Shown: piece after piece, positions 8,206 to 17,784 of the stretch
Numbering within the stretch: the first letter of the stretch is position 1
How the letters are laid out: each line of letters starts with the position of its first letter
From: Alphaproteobacteria bacterium
Lineage (GTDB): Bacteria; Pseudomonadota; Alphaproteobacteria; UBA8366; Aestuariispiraceae
NCBI GenBank assembly: GCA_033344895.1
Contig: JAWPMN010000001.1
Coordinates: forward strand, 4,534,001-4,598,000
Direction of reading: 5' to 3'
DNA: 64,000 bases
Translations under genes and position numbers: made by a program
The notes under the pieces: model-generated
What the model was told of the DNA's origin: nothing
Seen by the model: the letters and a program-made list of their open reading frames with translations, nothing else
Database searches by the model: none

Positions 8206-10035
8206 TCACTCGACGGTCACCGCCTTCGCCAGATTGCGGGGCTGGTCGACATCGGTGCCCTTCCAGACTGCGGTGTGATAGGCCAGCAGCTGGACCGGAA
8301 TGGTGTAGAGGATTGGCGCCACGAAGGGATCCACCTTGGGCAGTTCGATGCTGGCGAACGGTTTGGCCATGCGGCTCATCTTCTCGATCCCCGCGGCGTC
8401 GGACAGGAAGATTACCCGTCCGCCCCGGCTGACCATTTCCTGAACATTGGACGCCGTCTTCTCGAACAGCGGGCCGGACGGCGCGATCATTACGACCGGC
8501 ACGTCTTCCTCGATCAGCGCGATGGGGCCGTGCTTCATCTCTCCGGCGGCATATCCTTCGGCGTGGATATAGGAAATTTCCTTCAGCTTCAGCGCGCCTT
8601 CCATGGCAATCGGATAGGCCGATCCGCGCCCCATAAAGAAGACGTCGCGCGCCTCCGCAACCGTCTGAGCGATCTGACGGATGTAGTCGTCATGGTTCAG
8701 AACCTCGGCAGCCCTTCCCGGCACTTCGGCCAGCGCCGACGCCAGTTCCGCCTCCCGCTGCCGGGTCAGATGTCCGCGCGCCTTGGCCGCCGCAATGGCA
8801 AGGCACGCCAGAACAGTGAGCTGGGTCGTAAACGCCTTGGTCGACGCGACGCCGATTTCCGGACCCGCCTTGGTCTGGATTACCGCATCCGAGGATCTGG
8901 CAATCGTCGATTCCGGCACATTGATGATGGACAGGATGCTCTGACCCTGCTGCCGGGCGTAACGCAGCGCCTCCAGCGTATCCATGGTCTCGCCCGACTG
9001 ACTGATGAACAGCGCCAGTCCATCCTTCGGCAACGGCGTTTCCCGATAGCGCAACTCGGAGCCGATATCGACTTCGGTCGGCAGCCGCGCCACGCTTTCC
9101 AACCAGTATTTCGCCACCATGCCGGCATAAGAAGCGGTGCCACAGGCGCCAATCGTGACCTTCGGCACCGACGTTAGGTCGAAGGGCAGATCCGGCAGCG
9201 TAATGGTCTGGGTCGCCGGATTGAGCACGGTGTGAAGCGTGTCGCCGATCACGGCGGGCTGTTCATGGATTTCCTTCTGCATGAAGTGGCGATAATTGCC
9301 TTTGCCGATCATCGCCCCGGACACAGCTGTCTCGACGACGCGACGTTCGACCGGATTGCTCTGAGTATCGAAAACCTCCGCCTTGTCGCGGGAAATGACC
9401 GCCCAGTCGCCTTCTTCCAGGTAGCAGATCCGCCGGGTCAGCGGCGCCAGCGCCAGTGCATCCGATCCGAAATACATTTCTCCATCGCCGTAGCCGATGG
9501 CCAGCGGACTCCCGCGGCGCGCGCCGATCATCAGATCGTGGTGGCCGGCGAAGACCATGACGAATCCGAACGCCCCTTCCAGCATGGGAAGGGTTTTCGC
9601 GACCGCTTCCTGCGGGCTCAGGCCCTGGGCCAGGAAATCCGACACCAGATGGGCCACGACCTCCGTGTCGGTCTCACTGTCATAACTGACGCCCTTGCCC
9701 GACAACCCGTCGCGCAGTTCCTGATAGTTCTCGATAATGCCGTTATGGACGATGGCGACGCGTTCCGTCGCATGCGGGTGGGCATTTGCCTCCGACGGCA
9801 CGCCATGTGTGGCCCATCGGGTATGACCGATACCGGTGGTCCCGGCCAGCGGCTCCGATGCCAGGACCGCCGCAAGGTTGTCCAGTTTGCCTTCGGCGCG
9901 ACGCCTGCCAATCCGCCCGTTCACCAGCGTCGCAATACCCGCGGAATCATAACCACGGTATTCAAGACGCCGCAGGCCGTCGACCAGAAGCGGCGCTGCG
10001 TCCGCCTTACCCAGAATGCCGATAATACCGCACAT
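8206..10035 (-). CDS. glmS: Glutamine--fructose-6-phosphate aminotransferase (isomerizing)
   Basis: Makes glucosamine-6-phosphate from fructose-6-phosphate and glutamine, the entry step to UDP-GlcNAc for peptidoglycan and lipid A. 609 residues, normal length. The N-terminal Ntn glutaminase domain begins with the nucleophile Cys2 (MCGIIGILG) and has GIGHTRWATHG; two SIS domains follow (ISQSGETMDTLEALR and GRGSAYPIAMEGALKLKE), and the C-terminus ends DQPRNLAKAVTVE as in GlmS. It is 34 bases downstream of glmU, so the two form a pathway operon. No glmS ribozyme is seen or expected in this group. Confidence 0.97.
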   Translation of the reverse strand: MCGIIGILGKADAAPLLVDGLRRLEYRGYDSAGIATLVNGRIGRRRAEGKLDNLAAVLASEPLAGTTGIGHTRWATHGVPSEANAHPHATERVAIVHNGIIENYQELRDGLSGKGVSYDSETDTEVVAHLVSDFLAQGLSPQEAVAKTLPMLEGAFGFVMVFAGHHDLMIGARRGSPLAIGYGDGEMYFGSDALALAPLTRRICYLEEGDWAVISRDKAEVFDTQSNPVERRVVETAVSGAMIGKGNYRHFMQKEIHEQPAVIGDTLHTVLNPATQTITLPDLPFDLTSVPKVTIGACGTASYAGMVAKYWLESVARLPTEVDIGSELRYRETPLPKDGLALFISQSGETMDTLEALRYARQQGQSILSIINVPESTIARSSDAVIQTKAGPEIGVASTKAFTTQLTVLACLAIAAAKARGHLTRQREAELASALAEVPGRAAEVLNHDDYIRQIAQTVAEARDVFFMGRGSAYPIAMEGALKLKEISYIHAEGYAAGEMKHGPIALIEEDVPVVMIAPSGPLFEKTASNVQEMVSRGGRVIFLSDAAGIEKMSRMAKPFASIELPKVDPFVAPILYTIPVQLLAYHTAVWKGTDVDQPRNLAKAVTVE

Positions 10036-10069
10036 GAAAATTTCCCGATCTTGCTTGAGGGCAGCGCCC

Positions 10070-11425
10070 TTAACTGTTCTTCAACGCGTCCTTGCGGGCC
10101 TTCAGACGCTGACGCATCCGGGCCGCCATGCCGACATGTTCCTTCTGGTCGCCACGCGCCAGCGCCAGCGAATCATCCGAGACGGGCTTCGTGATCGTCG
10201 ACCCGGCCCCCACCGTGGCTCTCTGACCTATGGTCACAGGGGCGACAAGAGCGGAGTTGGAGCCAATGAAGGCCTCCTCGCCGATCACGGTGCGATGCTT
10301 CAGATAGCCGTCGTAATTGCAGGTGATCGTGCCGGCCCCTATATTCGCGCGCGCACCGACCTGCGCATCCCCGATATAACTGAGATGGTTCGCCTTGGCG
10401 CCTGTCCCCAGCGTCGCATTCTTCACCTCGACGAAGTTTCCGACCCGGGCACCCTCGCCGATTTCCGCCCCCGGGCGCAGCCGGGCATAGGGTCCGATCA
10501 CCGCGCCACTGGAAACGCGGCATCCTTCCAGATGGCTGAACGCCTTGATTTCGACATTGTCGGAAATGTGAACCGCGGGGCCAAAGACCACGTTCTGCCC
10601 GATCACCACATCCTGTCCGACAATTGTGTCCCAGGAAAAATAGACCGTGGCCGGGTCCAGCAGCGTCGCGCCCCCGTCCATTGCCGCATTGCGGGCACGG
10701 CCCTGCCACTGAGCCTCCGCGTCGGCCAATTCGGTGCGGGAATTGATGCCCAACAGTTCCGATTCATCGGCGACGATCACCCGGCATTCCATGCCGTCGG
10801 CGCGCGCCAGGGCGACGATATCCGTCAGATAATATTCACCCTTCGCATTATCGTTGCCGATCCGATCAATCAGGTCGAACAGCCGCGCGGCGTCGATCGC
10901 CATGACGCCGGAGTTGCAAAGGCCTATGGCGCGTGTTGCCTCGTCGGCGTCCCGAAACTCGACAATGGCCTCCAGCGCGCCGGCATTGTTGGTTACCAGG
11001 CGACCGTATTCCGCCGGATCTTCAGGTTCGAATCCCAGGACGACAATTCCGGCCCCCGCGCGCCGCGCATCGATCATGGCCGACAGGGTTTCCGGTGCGA
11101 TAAAGGGGGTGTCGCCGAACAGGACGAAGACGGTTCCGTTTTCGAAACCCTGCAATGACGGTCTGGCCGCCTTGACCGCATCGGCCGTGCCGAGCCGGTC
11201 CGATTGGACGGCGGTCGGGATCGGCGCAACCGCTGCGGTGACACTGTCCATTTCTGGCCCGACCACAACGACCTGCAGCGCTGGTGCCAGCGGCTCCAAC
11301 GCCGCGATGATATGGCCGATCAGCGGCATGCCACCGACCTTGTGCAGGACCTTGGGAAGCGCGGATTTCATGCGCGTTCCTTTTCCGGCGGCGAGAATGA
11401 CGGCGGCAATCGGATGGTCGGACAT
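10070..11425 (-). CDS. glmU: Bifunctional UDP-GlcNAc pyrophosphorylase / glucosamine-1-phosphate N-acetyltransferase
   Basis: Performs the last two steps to UDP-N-acetylglucosamine. The 451-residue product has the N-terminal nucleotidyltransferase motif LAAGKGTRMKSALPKVLH near residues 10-28 and a C-terminal left-handed beta-helix of hexapeptide repeats (VIGQNVVFGPAVHISDNVEI, VGARANIGAGTITCNYDG). The open frame extends to 11605, but MSDHPIAAVILAAG at 11425 is the canonical start. First gene of the glmU-glmS pair; its promoter should lie in the 254 bases shared with the divergent chemoreceptor gene. Confidence 0.96.
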   Translation of the reverse strand: MSDHPIAAVILAAGKGTRMKSALPKVLHKVGGMPLIGHIIAALEPLAPALQVVVVGPEMDSVTAAVAPIPTAVQSDRLGTADAVKAARPSLQGFENGTVFVLFGDTPFIAPETLSAMIDARRAGAGIVVLGFEPEDPAEYGRLVTNNAGALEAIVEFRDADEATRAIGLCNSGVMAIDAARLFDLIDRIGNDNAKGEYYLTDIVALARADGMECRVIVADESELLGINSRTELADAEAQWQGRARNAAMDGGATLLDPATVYFSWDTIVGQDVVIGQNVVFGPAVHISDNVEIKAFSHLEGCRVSSGAVIGPYARLRPGAEIGEGARVGNFVEVKNATLGTGAKANHLSYIGDAQVGARANIGAGTITCNYDGYLKHRTVIGEEAFIGSNSALVAPVTIGQRATVGAGSTITKPVSDDSLALARGDQKEHVGMAARMRQRLKARKDALKNS

Positions 11426-11679
11426 CAGGAATAACCAGCAGAGACTTTCTATCGGGACGGAGACGCGGTTTTCAGCGCCAATGGGCCGGGAAACTGCCAT
11501 ACGCCGGACATCCGGCCAAGTCACATCGTGTTTCGGCCCGTTACGGGTTATTTCGATTTGTGACAGCATGCCGAAATCGGCGATTTGGTGCGCGCACTTA
11601 ATCACTTCTTAATCATACTTGCTTACCACATTGGGCAGAGCATGCCTGTGGGCATGACGGGGAAACGGGAAACGCTCAA

Positions 11680-13752
11680 ATGAAGAACCTATCCATCGGC
11701 GCAAAGCTGACTTTGATCAGTGTCGCCTGCACCGCCATTCTGTTGATTGTCGCAATCTGGCTCCAGACCAGCCTTGCTGCGAATTCGGTCTCCACACTCT
11801 CGAACGAGAAGGCCGAGGCGATTGCCGAAAAGCACGCTGAACAGGTCTCTCGCCTGCTGAATGAAGGCATGACCCTGGCATCCAGCCTGTCTTCCGTGTT
11901 CGAAGGGCTGAAAGAAGCCGGTGCCGTGGATCGTGACGCGTTGAACAACGTTCTGCGAAAGACGATGGAGGACAACTCGGCCCTGGCGGGCGCCTGGGCG
12001 GGCTTCATTCCGAACGCTCTCGACGGCCGGGATGAAGAGTTCAAGGGCAAGGAACCGTTCACCGACGAAACCGGACGCTACTCCACCTACTTCTACAATT
12101 TCGGCAAGGGCATTCAGCCCTATCACCTGACGGCATATCAGGGCAGCGGACCGGAAAACGCCTATTTCCAGGTCCCGCTTGAAACCGGCAAGCCCTATGT
12201 CACGGATGCCGTCGGGTACGATATCGAGGGGCAATGGGTCGTGCTGGTGTCCTTCTGTGTGCCGATCCTTCACGAGGGCAAGGTCGTCGGCGTTGCCGGC
12301 GTCGACATCAGCCTGAACGATCTGTCGGAAGCCTTCGCGGCAGAGAACCCATTCGGTGACGGACGCCTGCAGTTGCTGTCGTATCAGGGATCCTGGGTCG
12401 CCCATGAAGATGACGAAATCCGCGGGAAGCCGATCAGCGAAACCTCTCCGGAACTCGCGGGCGCCCTGAAAGCCGTGCAGGCCGGCGACCGACTGGTCGA
12501 GGAAGTTAACGATGAGCGACTGATCTTTGAACCGGCGAAGATCACCGGCACGACCACCCCCTGGTCGGTCGTTGTGCGAATCCCCGATGCCACCGTGCAG
12601 AAGCCGGTTCATGACCTGATGATTATTTCCTGGATCGGCGGTCTCTGCGTTGTTGGCGTGGTCGCCCTTGTCCTGTTCCTGGTCGCCAGTCGCATCATCA
12701 AGGCACCGCTGCGCACGACCGCGGCCTCCATCGCGCGGCTGGAAGCGGGCGATCTGGACAGTGCAGTCCCGGGCCAGGATCGCGGGGACGAAATCGGCAG
12801 GATCAACACCGCTCTGGATTCCTTCCGGGAATCCGCAATCCGCATGCGGGCCCTGGAACAGGAACGGCTGGAGGATCAGCAGCGACAGTCCCAGGAACGG
12901 GCGGTCGCCCGCCGGCAGTTTGCCGAGGATTTCGAAGCGGCCGTCGGAGAGATCATTCGCAGCGTCAACCGCAGCTGCGACGCCTTCCGTCAGGCCGCCC
13001 AGGATGTCCGCAACTCCGCGTCGACGAATCAGGAGAAGTCCTCCATCGTTGGCGACGCGGCGAACCAGGCCTCGGAAAACGTGAACACGGTCGCCGCCAG
13101 CGCGGAGGAGCTGTCGAGTTCCATCCGTGAGATCGCCAGCCAAGTCACCCGCGCCACGTCGGTGGCCGACGGCGCCGTATCGGAGGCGGATCGGGTGAAC
13201 ACTCTGGTCGGCAATCTGGCGCGCGCAGCGGACCGAATTGGCGAGGTTCTGTCCCTGATCAACGATATTGCCGAACAGACCAACCTGCTGGCCCTCAATG
13301 CGACGATTGAGGCAGCGCGCGCGGGAGAGGCCGGGAAAGGCTTTGCCGTCGTTGCGAACGAGGTCAAATCCCTGGCCAACCAGACGTCCAAGGCGACAGG
13401 CGAGATCGCGCAGCAGATCGAGGCGGTTCAGGGTGAGACCCGGACAACGGTCGACGCCATCAAGTCGATCTCCCAGACGATCGCCGATATCCACTCGACC
13501 GCGGCATCGATCGCCGCGGCCATCGAGGAGCAGGAGGCGGCAACACGCGAAATCTCCTCCGCCGTCGGCCAGGCGGCAGCCGGCACGTCGACGGTTTCCG
13601 ATCAGGTTGGAGAAATGCGGGACCTGGCGGTACAGAACGGCGAGCGCGCCAAGACCGTGGAGGATATCAGCCAGGAACTGTCCGACCGGGCTCAGGAACT
13701 GGACCGCCAGGTCAATGCCTTCCTGGATCGAATCCGCAGCCAGTCGGTTTGA
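11680..13752 (+). CDS. Methyl-accepting chemotaxis protein with periplasmic Cache domain
   Basis: Transmembrane chemoreceptor of 690 residues. Order: TM1 near residues 8-30, a large periplasmic double-Cache sensor (about 35-305, with [19 protein letters not shown]), TM2 near 310-335, HAMP, and a cytoplasmic signalling helix bundle whose conserved hairpin tip [20 protein letters not shown] is around residues 525-545. No C-terminal CheB/CheR-binding pentapeptide is evident (it ends DRIRSQSV). Cache receptors usually sense small organic acids or amino acids; the ligand is not predictable here. No che genes are nearby, so it is an orphan receptor. Confidence 0.93.
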   Translation: MKNLSIGAKLTLISVACTAILLIVAIWLQTSLAANSVSTLSNEKAEAIAEKHAEQVSRLLNEGMTLASSLSSVFEGLKEAGAVDRDALNNVLRKTMEDNSALAGAWAGFIPNALDGRDEEFKGKEPFTDETGRYSTYFYNFGKGIQPYHLTAYQGSGPENAYFQVPLETGKPYVTDAVGYDIEGQWVVLVSFCVPILHEGKVVGVAGVDISLNDLSEAFAAENPFGDGRLQLLSYQGSWVAHEDDEIRGKPISETSPELAGALKAVQAGDRLVEEVNDERLIFEPAKITGTTTPWSVVVRIPDATVQKPVHDLMIISWIGGLCVVGVVALVLFLVASRIIKAPLRTTAASIARLEAGDLDSAVPGQDRGDEIGRINTALDSFRESAIRMRALEQERLEDQQRQSQERAVARRQFAEDFEAAVGEIIRSVNRSCDAFRQAAQDVRNSASTNQEKSSIVGDAANQASENVNTVAASAEELSSSIREIASQVTRATSVADGAVSEADRVNTLVGNLARAADRIGEVLSLINDIAEQTNLLALNATIEAARAGEAGKGFAVVANEVKSLANQTSKATGEIAQQIEAVQGETRTTVDAIKSISQTIADIHSTAASIAAAIEEQEAATREISSAVGQAAAGTSTVSDQVGEMRDLAVQNGERAKTVEDISQELSDRAQELDRQVNAFLDRIRSQSV

Positions 13753-13781
13753 TCCCGAGGTCGAACCAGGACGATTCAAAA

Positions 13782-13805
13782 GCGGGCGGGGTTCATCCCG
13801 CCCGC
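13782..13805 (-). terminator. Intrinsic terminator between convergent genes
   Basis: GCGGGCGGG (13782-13790) and CCCGCCCGC (13797-13805) form a 9-bp GC stem with a 6-base loop. On the minus strand it is followed by TTTTGAA, so it fits the 71-residue minus-strand gene ending at 13834; it probably also stops chemoreceptor transcription arriving on the plus strand, where the T-run is missing. Confidence 0.75.
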
Positions 13806-13833
13806 AATCGTGGCAAGCGGCGCCTACATTCCG

Positions 13834-14049
13834 TCAGGCGTCCTGAAGCATCGAATCGAGAAGCGCGATGGCTTCCTGTCGCTTCTCGATTGTAAGGGAT
13901 TGCAGCCCATCATTGATGGCCAATTGCATGTCCAGATCGAATTCGCCGCGCTTGCGGCCGGCACGAACCAGACTGTCCGCCAGATCACTGCCCACAATAT
14001 CCGCCAGAACGGTACGAATATTGTTGATGCGGTCGTTCGTCGTTTCCAT
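13834..14049 (-). CDS. Small hypothetical protein, 71 residues
   Basis: Unrecognised small, acidic, helical protein (METTNDRINNIRTVLADIVG... ending ALLDSMLQDA) without signal or membrane segment. The ATG at 14049 is preceded by GGGGA at 7 bases. The same frame is open to 14214, but the added 55 codons run through AT-rich sequence that looks like promoter DNA, so the short form is preferred. A terminator follows 29 bases after the stop, which supports an independently transcribed gene. Confidence 0.55.
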   Translation of the reverse strand: METTNDRINNIRTVLADIVGSDLADSLVRAGRKRGEFDLDMQLAINDGLQSLTIEKRQEAIALLDSMLQDA

Positions 14050-14261
14050 GCGCTGGTCCCCACCCTCGACTGGATGCTCCGGAAAATAGAATAACAAGGT
14101 TTCCAATTCGTTTACGGATTCGATTTTTTTATATCGGAAAAGTTGTTTTTCCTCTGCGGACCGAAAGGGGGAATGTTGCGGCATGCCGGGCGGAAGGCGA
14201 AGCATGCGCCGCATGGCAGGACCGCAATCGCCCTGCTCTCAAGTCTGTGCGATCAGAACCG

Positions 14262-15131
14262 TCAATCGGCCAGATTGTCTCTGCCGGGTTCCAGCGCGAT
14301 TTCGCGGCCGCTGTGCCGCGCCGCGGTCAGGTGGACAACCAATTGTCCGAAATCCGTCTCGACATCCACCCGCACCGGAATCGGCGGTGCATCGGGCAGT
14401 GGCCGCGCCACCCAGACGGTGCGGTCGCGCGCAGTCCGCGAATATTTCGACTGGTCCTTGCGAAAGCCGCCGATCTTCTGGAATTCGATCTCGCAGGCGG
14501 TCGCCTCCCCGGCGAAGATCGTGTAATCGTTCTTCTCGAAGGTCCGGGTTGCGCCTTCCGTGACGGACAGATCGTATCGGCGCCGACCGTCATAGATCGG
14601 GATGCTGCCATTGCATCCGCCGCCCTTTTCGATCACCCCCGCGAGAAACAGGATTGCACTGATCGGATCCACGCTTCCGGGAATCGATGCCGGCGGAATC
14701 GGGGTCAGCTTGTTCGGGTCCGGCGGGGATTCCTGTGCCACCTCCACCGACCCGTCGGGCTGAAAGACCAGCGCGTTTCGACGGGTGCTGCCGCGCCAGA
14801 CACCGCCATTGTCATGGGTTAACGGGACGACCGCACCATCCGTGCCGATCTGTCCCCTGGAGACCGCATTCCCCTGCCAGCCGCTGTACCAGTCCAGGAG
14901 ACCGCGCGCCCTAGCCTTTCCGGTGATCGTGTAGCCTTCGCCCTCCAGCGCAATCGACGTACGCCCGGATGCGACATGAAAGCCCCCGAAATAGGCCTCG
15001 TATTCGAGGGTCAGCGGGTCCGACGTGTCGGCACGAGCCGCCGACGCGCCGATCGACAGGAAAATCAGGGCGGCAACAAAGAGTGCGCCCAGCATGAATT
15101 TTGGTCTCGTCGTGGTGTTCGCGTCACGCAT
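14262..15131 (-). CDS. DUF3108 domain-containing periplasmic protein
   Basis: Exported protein of 289 residues with a Sec signal peptide (hydrophobic MLGALFVAALIFLSIGASAARA after a basic N-terminus). The mature sequence YEAYFGGFHVASGRTSIALEGEGYTI and the block SVDPISAILFLAGVIEKGGGC with IYDGRRRYDL are diagnostic of DUF3108, a beta-rich lipocalin-like family found in the envelope of alpha- and betaproteobacteria. Its molecular role is not established. Divergent from the CigR-like gene, with 124 bases between the two starts. Confidence 0.88.
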   Translation of the reverse strand: MRDANTTTRPKFMLGALFVAALIFLSIGASAARADTSDPLTLEYEAYFGGFHVASGRTSIALEGEGYTITGKARARGLLDWYSGWQGNAVSRGQIGTDGAVVPLTHDNGGVWRGSTRRNALVFQPDGSVEVAQESPPDPNKLTPIPPASIPGSVDPISAILFLAGVIEKGGGCNGSIPIYDGRRRYDLSVTEGATRTFEKNDYTIFAGEATACEIEFQKIGGFRKDQSKYSRTARDRTVWVARPLPDAPPIPVRVDVETDFGQLVVHLTAARHSGREIALEPGRDNLAD

Positions 15132-15255
15132 TAGGGCTGATATGGGTTCATATCTGTCGGTGGTCCAGAAATATGACGGTCAAAATTTGAAAGAACGAAA
15201 CTGCCCCCCAAATCTTCGTTAAGGGTCGGGCAGCACCAACTTGTGGAGACACAGC

Positions 15256-15756
15256 ATGACTTATGCCGAATCGAAGCATCGCACTATCCGAGCCAGGACC
15301 CTCGTCGCAGGCCTTGCCGCTGTGGCGGTGTTTGCTTTCCTGGTGCCCGCCGGCGCGAATGCGAAGAACGAGAATGCCAACAAGGACAAAGGCGGAAACG
15401 CCCAAAAGGAACAGTCTTCCACGCCACAGCCTTCTGACGATATCGGGGACGTGATCGCCCGGTCCATTATAGATTCGTCGTCCCGGGCGCTGATTGAGGA
15501 ATACTTCCAGAGCCACCCTCAACCAGTGGAAGCCCTGCCCCCCGGGATTGCGAAGAATGTCGCCCGCGGCAAACCGCTGCCCCCCGGTATCGCGAAGAAG
15601 AGCATCCCGGCCCCGCTGCAGGCCGAGTTGCGTAATCGCGATTCCAGCGTCGGGAAGATAGTCGATGCCCTGATAGTGGGCGATGATGTCGCGCTGGTGG
15701 ACGCGGCAACCGGTGTCGTAGTCGACATCCTGGTAGATGTCGTGCGCGCACAGTGA
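15256..15756 (+). CDS. CigR/RcnB-like exported protein
   Basis: 166-residue exported protein: signal peptide ending PAGANA, an Asn/Lys-rich linker, then two copies of the motif LPPGIAK (PPGIAKNVARGKPLPPGIAKK) followed by VDALIVGDDVALVDAATGVVVDIL, the arrangement seen in proteins annotated as anti-virulence regulator CigR family, related to RcnB. The start at 15256 has GGAG at 7 bases; an upstream in-frame start at 15241 lacks one. Whether it is a regulator in this organism is unknown; an envelope role is more likely from its signal peptide. An 8-bp hairpin overlaps the stop (15756-15778). Confidence 0.78.
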   Translation: MTYAESKHRTIRARTLVAGLAAVAVFAFLVPAGANAKNENANKDKGGNAQKEQSSTPQPSDDIGDVIARSIIDSSSRALIEEYFQSHPQPVEALPPGIAKNVARGKPLPPGIAKKSIPAPLQAELRNRDSSVGKIVDALIVGDDVALVDAATGVVVDILVDVVRAQ

Positions 15757-15858
15757 ATTTTCCTTCCTGCGGAAAATTGCGGCCAGGAAACCGTTTCCGG
15801 GTCGCCGTCGCTTGACAGTCCCCAAGCCAGGGAGTATCCGACCGTCCGCTACGGCGAC

Positions 15859-15933
15859 GGGCGGTTAGCTCAGCGGGAGAGCACTCGCTTCACACGCGAG
15901 GGGTCACTGGTTCAATCCCAGTACCGCCCACCA
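15859..15933 (+). tRNA. tRNA-Val (anticodon CAC)
   Basis: 75-base cloverleaf with CCA encoded. Acceptor GGGCGGT pairs with ACCGCCC, the D-arm has TAGCTCAGCGGGAGAGCA, the anticodon stem CTCGC/GCGAG holds loop TTCACAC giving anticodon CAC (reads GUG), and the T-arm has GGTTCAATCC. Stands alone between the CigR-like gene and the GMC oxidoreductase. Confidence 0.97.
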
Positions 15934-15970
15934 TTCCTTCCCGATCATTAGACTTCCCTTCACGCGTGCC

Positions 15971-17614
15971 TCAGGCTCTGGCAGCGCGCAGGATCATGTC
16001 GGACGCCTTCTCTGCGATCATGACGGTTGGCGAGTTGGTGTTGCCCGAAGTGATGGTCGGCATGATGGACGCATCGACAACACGCAGGCCGCCAATGCCG
16101 TGAACCCGGAGTTCCGGATCCACAACGGCAGTATCGTCTGAAGCCGGCCCCATCTTTGCGGTTCCAACCGGATGGAAGATGGTCGTCGCTATATCGCCGG
16201 CAGCACGGGCCAGTTCCTCATCGCCGTCGATCTGCGGTCCCGGCTTGAACTCCGTCGCCCTGAATTTCTGCAGCGCGGGCGCCTGGGCGATTCGGCGGGT
16301 CAGCTTGATCGCATCCGCAGCGACTTTCCGATCCGCAGGGTCGTGCAGATAGTTTGGCCGGATGACCGGCTTGTCCATCGGATCCGCTGATCGCAATCGG
16401 ACAGTTCCCCTGCTTTCAGGCCTCAGATTGCAGACCGAGGCGGTGAAGCCTGGGAACGGATGCAACGCCTCCCCCAGTTTGTCCGTCGACAGGGGCTGCA
16501 CATGGTATTGCAGGTTCGGCGTCTCACGGTCCGGATCCGATTTCGCGAAACAGCCCAACTGGCTGGGCGCCATGCTGAGCGGCCCCGACCGAAACAGCGC
16601 GTATTCCAACCCCATCGCGGCCTTGCGCAGCGGGTTGTGGGTCAGCTCATTCAACGTGCGCACCCCCTCAACCTTGAAGGCGAGCCGAACTTGCAGATGG
16701 TCCTGCAGATTCTCGCCGACCCCCTTCAGATCATGGCGCACGGAGATGCCGTGTTCCTGAAGCACCGCGCCGGGGCCGATGCCCGACCGTTGCAGGATGA
16801 CGGGCGACGCCACCGCGCCGGCGGCCAGAACGACCTCCCCCGCCGCGCGCGCGGATGTTGCCGATCCGTCGACCAGTAGGTCGACCCCAACGGCGCGACC
16901 ATCTTCGATGATGACCGATTTGCAGTGTGCCTTGGTTACGACCTGCAGATTCGGCCGGTTCATCGCCGGGCGAAGGAACCCGCGCGCGGAGGACCAGCGG
17001 ACGCCGCGCCGCTGATTGACCTGGAAATAGCCGATGCCTTCATTGTTTCCGGTGTTGAAGTCATCCGTGGCCGGAATGCCGGTTTCAATTGCCGCCTCGC
17101 GGAAGGCGTCCAGGATGTCCCAGCGCAGGCGCTGATGCTCGACACGCCACGGACCGCCGGTTCCATGATTGTCGTTTCGGCCGTCCACATGGTCTTCGGA
17201 TTTCACGAAGTAAGGCAGGACGTCGTCCCAGCCCCAACCCGTATTTCCCATCTGGCGCCAGATGTTGTAATCCCGGGCCTGCCCCCGCATGTAGATCATG
17301 CCATTGATGGACGAACAGCCGCCCAGAACCTTGCCGCGCGGATAGTCCAGCGCGCGACCGTTCAGGCCGGGTTCCGCCTCTGTCCGGAACAGCCAGTCGG
17401 TGCGCGGATTGCCCATCGTATAAAGGTAGCCGACGGGAATGTGGATCCACAGGTAATCATCCTTACCCCCGGCCTCCAGAAGCAGGACCCGGTTCTTCGG
17501 GTCTGCGCTCAGCCGATTGGCCAGGACACAGCCTGCGGTCCCTGCTCCGACGATGATGTAATCGAATTCTCCCAGCCCAGCCGTCACCGCGTCCCCGTCC
17601 CCAATTTGTTGCAT
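15971..17614 (-). CDS. GMC family oxidoreductase (choline dehydrogenase-like)
   Basis: FAD-dependent alcohol/choline-type dehydrogenase, 547 residues from ATG 17614. It has the dinucleotide-binding motif DYIIVGAGTAGCVLANRLS near residues 18-36, the GMC signature 1 region YPRGKVLGGCSSINGMIYMRG, signature 2 (GAVASPVILQRSGIG) and the C-terminal catalytic segment FHPVGTAKMG plus VDASIMPTITSGNTNSPTVMIAEKASD. The frame is open upstream to 17782 but those residues are not family-like. It is divergent from a solute-binding protein gene 170 bases away, which may supply its substrate; choline itself is not proven. Confidence 0.9.
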   Translation of the reverse strand: MQQIGDGDAVTAGLGEFDYIIVGAGTAGCVLANRLSADPKNRVLLLEAGGKDDYLWIHIPVGYLYTMGNPRTDWLFRTEAEPGLNGRALDYPRGKVLGGCSSINGMIYMRGQARDYNIWRQMGNTGWGWDDVLPYFVKSEDHVDGRNDNHGTGGPWRVEHQRLRWDILDAFREAAIETGIPATDDFNTGNNEGIGYFQVNQRRGVRWSSARGFLRPAMNRPNLQVVTKAHCKSVIIEDGRAVGVDLLVDGSATSARAAGEVVLAAGAVASPVILQRSGIGPGAVLQEHGISVRHDLKGVGENLQDHLQVRLAFKVEGVRTLNELTHNPLRKAAMGLEYALFRSGPLSMAPSQLGCFAKSDPDRETPNLQYHVQPLSTDKLGEALHPFPGFTASVCNLRPESRGTVRLRSADPMDKPVIRPNYLHDPADRKVAADAIKLTRRIAQAPALQKFRATEFKPGPQIDGDEELARAAGDIATTIFHPVGTAKMGPASDDTAVVDPELRVHGIGGLRVVDASIMPTITSGNTNSPTVMIAEKASDMILRAARA

Positions 17615-17784
17615 TGCATCAGGGACATGATAGCCTTGAGCCCACTCGTCGGAAAGGTCAGGCGCGCGTGCTGGTGACCTTATCTCAAGGGACGGCGAGT
17701 ATATCTGCGCTAACGGCTCCGCGCGCTTGGCGCTACCATGTGATGGCGGTACTGGGACCGTCCAATAACAGGGAGAGTACAAAG

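Noticed and set aside
15756-15778. 8-bp hairpin overlapping the CigR-like stop as a terminator
   Set aside because: The stem AATTTTCC/GGAAAATT is AT-rich and not followed by a T-run on either strand.
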